From a virus, in the IMG/VR virus record IMGVR_UViG_3300032223_001063, positions 1-22,882 of that record: a DNA stretch of 22,882 bases. One strand, 5' to 3'. A program made the position numbers and the translations under genes. Positions 21,538 through 22,882 of the stretch are shown piece by piece. The stretch's first letter is position 1. Each line of letters starts with the position of its first letter. The notes beneath the pieces were generated by a model. That model was not told where the DNA came from. It saw nothing but the letters and a program-made list of their open reading frames with translations, and did no database searches.

Positions 21538-22882
21538 ATGGCAGAATTATTTGGATTCGAATTTAAGAGAAAAGAGCAGCAACAGCAGCTTCCTTCATTT
21601 GCTCATAAAGAGACTGATGACGGGGCAGTTGTTGTTGCAGCTGGTGGTTCGTTTGGTACATATGTTGACCTTGATGGTACAGTTAGAACAGAAGCAGAGT
21701 TAGTAACAAAGTATCGCGAAATGGCATTACAGCCTGAGTGTGATGCTGCCGTTGACGAAATTGTAAACGAATCAATGTCAATTGATGAAAAGCATATCGT
21801 TACAATTAATTTAGACGCTTTAAATATTTCTCCTCAGATTAAAAAGATAATTAACGATGAGTTCATGAACTGTTTACAGATTATGGATTTTAATAAACAT
21901 GCTTATGATATTTACCGTCGTTGGTATATCGATGGTCGTTTATATTATCATGTTATAATTGATGACAAGGATCCAAAATCTGGAATTAAAGAAGTAAGAT
22001 ATATTGATCCTAGAAAAATTCGTAAAGTAAGAGAAGTATCTAGAAAAAGAATTGACGCTTCTTCGTCAACTGGCGATGCTTCTATGACTAAAACTGTTAA
22101 TGAATATTTTATTTTCAATGACAAGGGATTTAGTTACGGTAACAAAACTACAGGACCAACAACTAGCGGTTTAAGAATTGCTAAAGATTCTATTCTTCAT
22201 GTTGTGTCTGGTTTAACAGATAACCAAGGAACGATGGTTCTTTCTTATCTTCATAAAGCTATTAAGGCTCTCAATCAGCTTCGTACTCTTGAAGACGCAT
22301 TGGTTATCTATCGTTTAGCTCGTGCACCAGAACGTCGTATCTGGTATATTGATGTTGGTAATCTTCCAAAAATTAAAGCAGAGCAGTATGTTCGTGATAT
22401 TATGGTTAAGCATAAGAACCGTCTTATCTATGATGCTCAGTCTGGTGAAATTAGAGACGACCGTAAGTTCATGACAATGTTGGAAGACTATTGGCTTCCT
22501 CGTCGTGAAGGTGGTAGAGGTACGGAGGTTACTACCCTACCAGGCGGTCAAACGTTAGGACAAATGGATGACGTTCTGTATTTTCAGAAGAAGTTCCTTC
22601 AGTGTCTTAACGTTCCAGTATCTCGCCTTAACTCAGATGCTCTATTCTCAATTGGTAGAGCAACAGAAATTACTCGTGATGAATTAAAGTTTGGTCGTTT
22701 TATAATTCGTTTGAGAAGTAGATTCGCTCAGCTATTTGTTAAGATGTTAGAAAAGCAACTTGTTCTTAAAGGTGTTATGACGCCAGAAGAATGGCAAGTT
22801 CTTGTCCATAACATTCGCTTTGATTTTGCTAAGGATAACTATTTCACAGAATTAAAGAACAACGAAATTGCAGAAGCTCGTG
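21538..22882 (+). CDS. 20: Portal vertex protein gp20 (partial, 3' end beyond window)
   Basis: The frame from ATG 21538 stays open to the window end, giving 448 residues; T4 gp20 has 524, so roughly the last seventh is missing. The portal is the dodecameric ring at the head vertex through which DNA enters and leaves. Highly conserved blocks are present: RLARAPERRIWYIDVGNLPK, KAEQYVRDIMVKHKNRLIYD, DRKFMTMLEDYWLPRREGG, GQMDDVLYFQKKF and the NVPVSRLNSD region after it. GGAG at 21528-21531 is 6 nt before the start. The N-terminal Lys/Gln-rich segment (FKRKEQQQQ) is variable in the family. Confidence 0.97.
   Translation, partial: MAELFGFEFKRKEQQQQLPSFAHKETDDGAVVVAAGGSFGTYVDLDGTVRTEAELVTKYREMALQPECDAAVDEIVNESMSIDEKHIVTINLDALNISPQIKKIINDEFMNCLQIMDFNKHAYDIYRRWYIDGRLYYHVIIDDKDPKSGIKEVRYIDPRKIRKVREVSRKRIDASSSTGDASMTKTVNEYFIFNDKGFSYGNKTTGPTTSGLRIAKDSILHVVSGLTDNQGTMVLSYLHKAIKALNQLRTLEDALVIYRLARAPERRIWYIDVGNLPKIKAEQYVRDIMVKHKNRLIYDAQSGEIRDDRKFMTMLEDYWLPRREGGRGTEVTTLPGGQTLGQMDDVLYFQKKFLQCLNVPVSRLNSDALFSIGRATEITRDELKFGRFIIRLRSRFAQLFVKMLEKQLVLKGVMTPEEWQVLVHNIRFDFAKDNYFTELKNNEIAEAR

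Overview
The window is a piece of a T4-like (contractile-tailed, tevenvirine/cyanophage-type) bacteriophage genome. It is AT-rich. The right third carries the T4 gene order 13-14-15-16-17-18-19-20 (neck, tail terminator, both terminase subunits, tail sheath, tail tube, portal), all on the + strand and tightly packed. Promoter-like NATAAATA octamers, the form of the T4/cyanophage late promoter, stand before six of the + strand starts. A Gram-negative host is suggested because the phage carries ADP-heptose (lipopolysaccharide inner-core sugar) genes. Nothing in the window identifies the host more precisely, and no tRNA, integrase, IS element or CRISPR array was seen.

Layout. (a) 1-1238: the tail end of an unidentified gene, then an RCC1-type seven-bladed beta-propeller protein. 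(b) 1260-4146, + strand cargo: a SAM methyltransferase, a TPR plus GT9-like glycosyltransferase, an 18-codon relic of a GDSL/SGNH hydrolase gene, a DUF6445-like 2-oxoglutarate/Fe(II) oxygenase and a YkgJ-type cysteine-cluster protein. (c) 4106-6683, - strand cargo operon read in the order hldE-like kinase/nucleotidyltransferase, cupin, HAD phosphatase, hldD-like epimerase. Consecutive genes overlap. The operon is preceded by a sigma70-like promoter and converges on (b) with a 41-bp overlap of coding ends. (d) 6780-7646: two tandem paralogous small phage proteins and a 52-residue protein. (e) 7707-13618: a 1290-residue tail fibre with a C-terminal S74 intramolecular chaperone, a 535-residue glycine-rich putative adhesin and a conserved small phage protein. 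(f) 13634-22882: genes 13 to 20, with gene 20 cut by the window end.

How it fits together. Regions (a) and (d)-(f) encode virion parts and the DNA-packaging motor, expected to be late genes. Regions (b)-(c) form a carbohydrate cargo island inserted among the late tail genes. Its - strand operon encodes the activities needed from heptose 7-phosphate to ADP-L-glycero-D-manno-heptose, and the + strand part adds a heptosyltransferase-like protein and modifying enzymes. A reasonable inference is that the phage makes or boosts activated heptose to alter the host surface glycan, or to glycosylate something of its own. The separate host-type promoter suggests this happens earlier than virion assembly. 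These functions are read from motifs only; no database search was possible.
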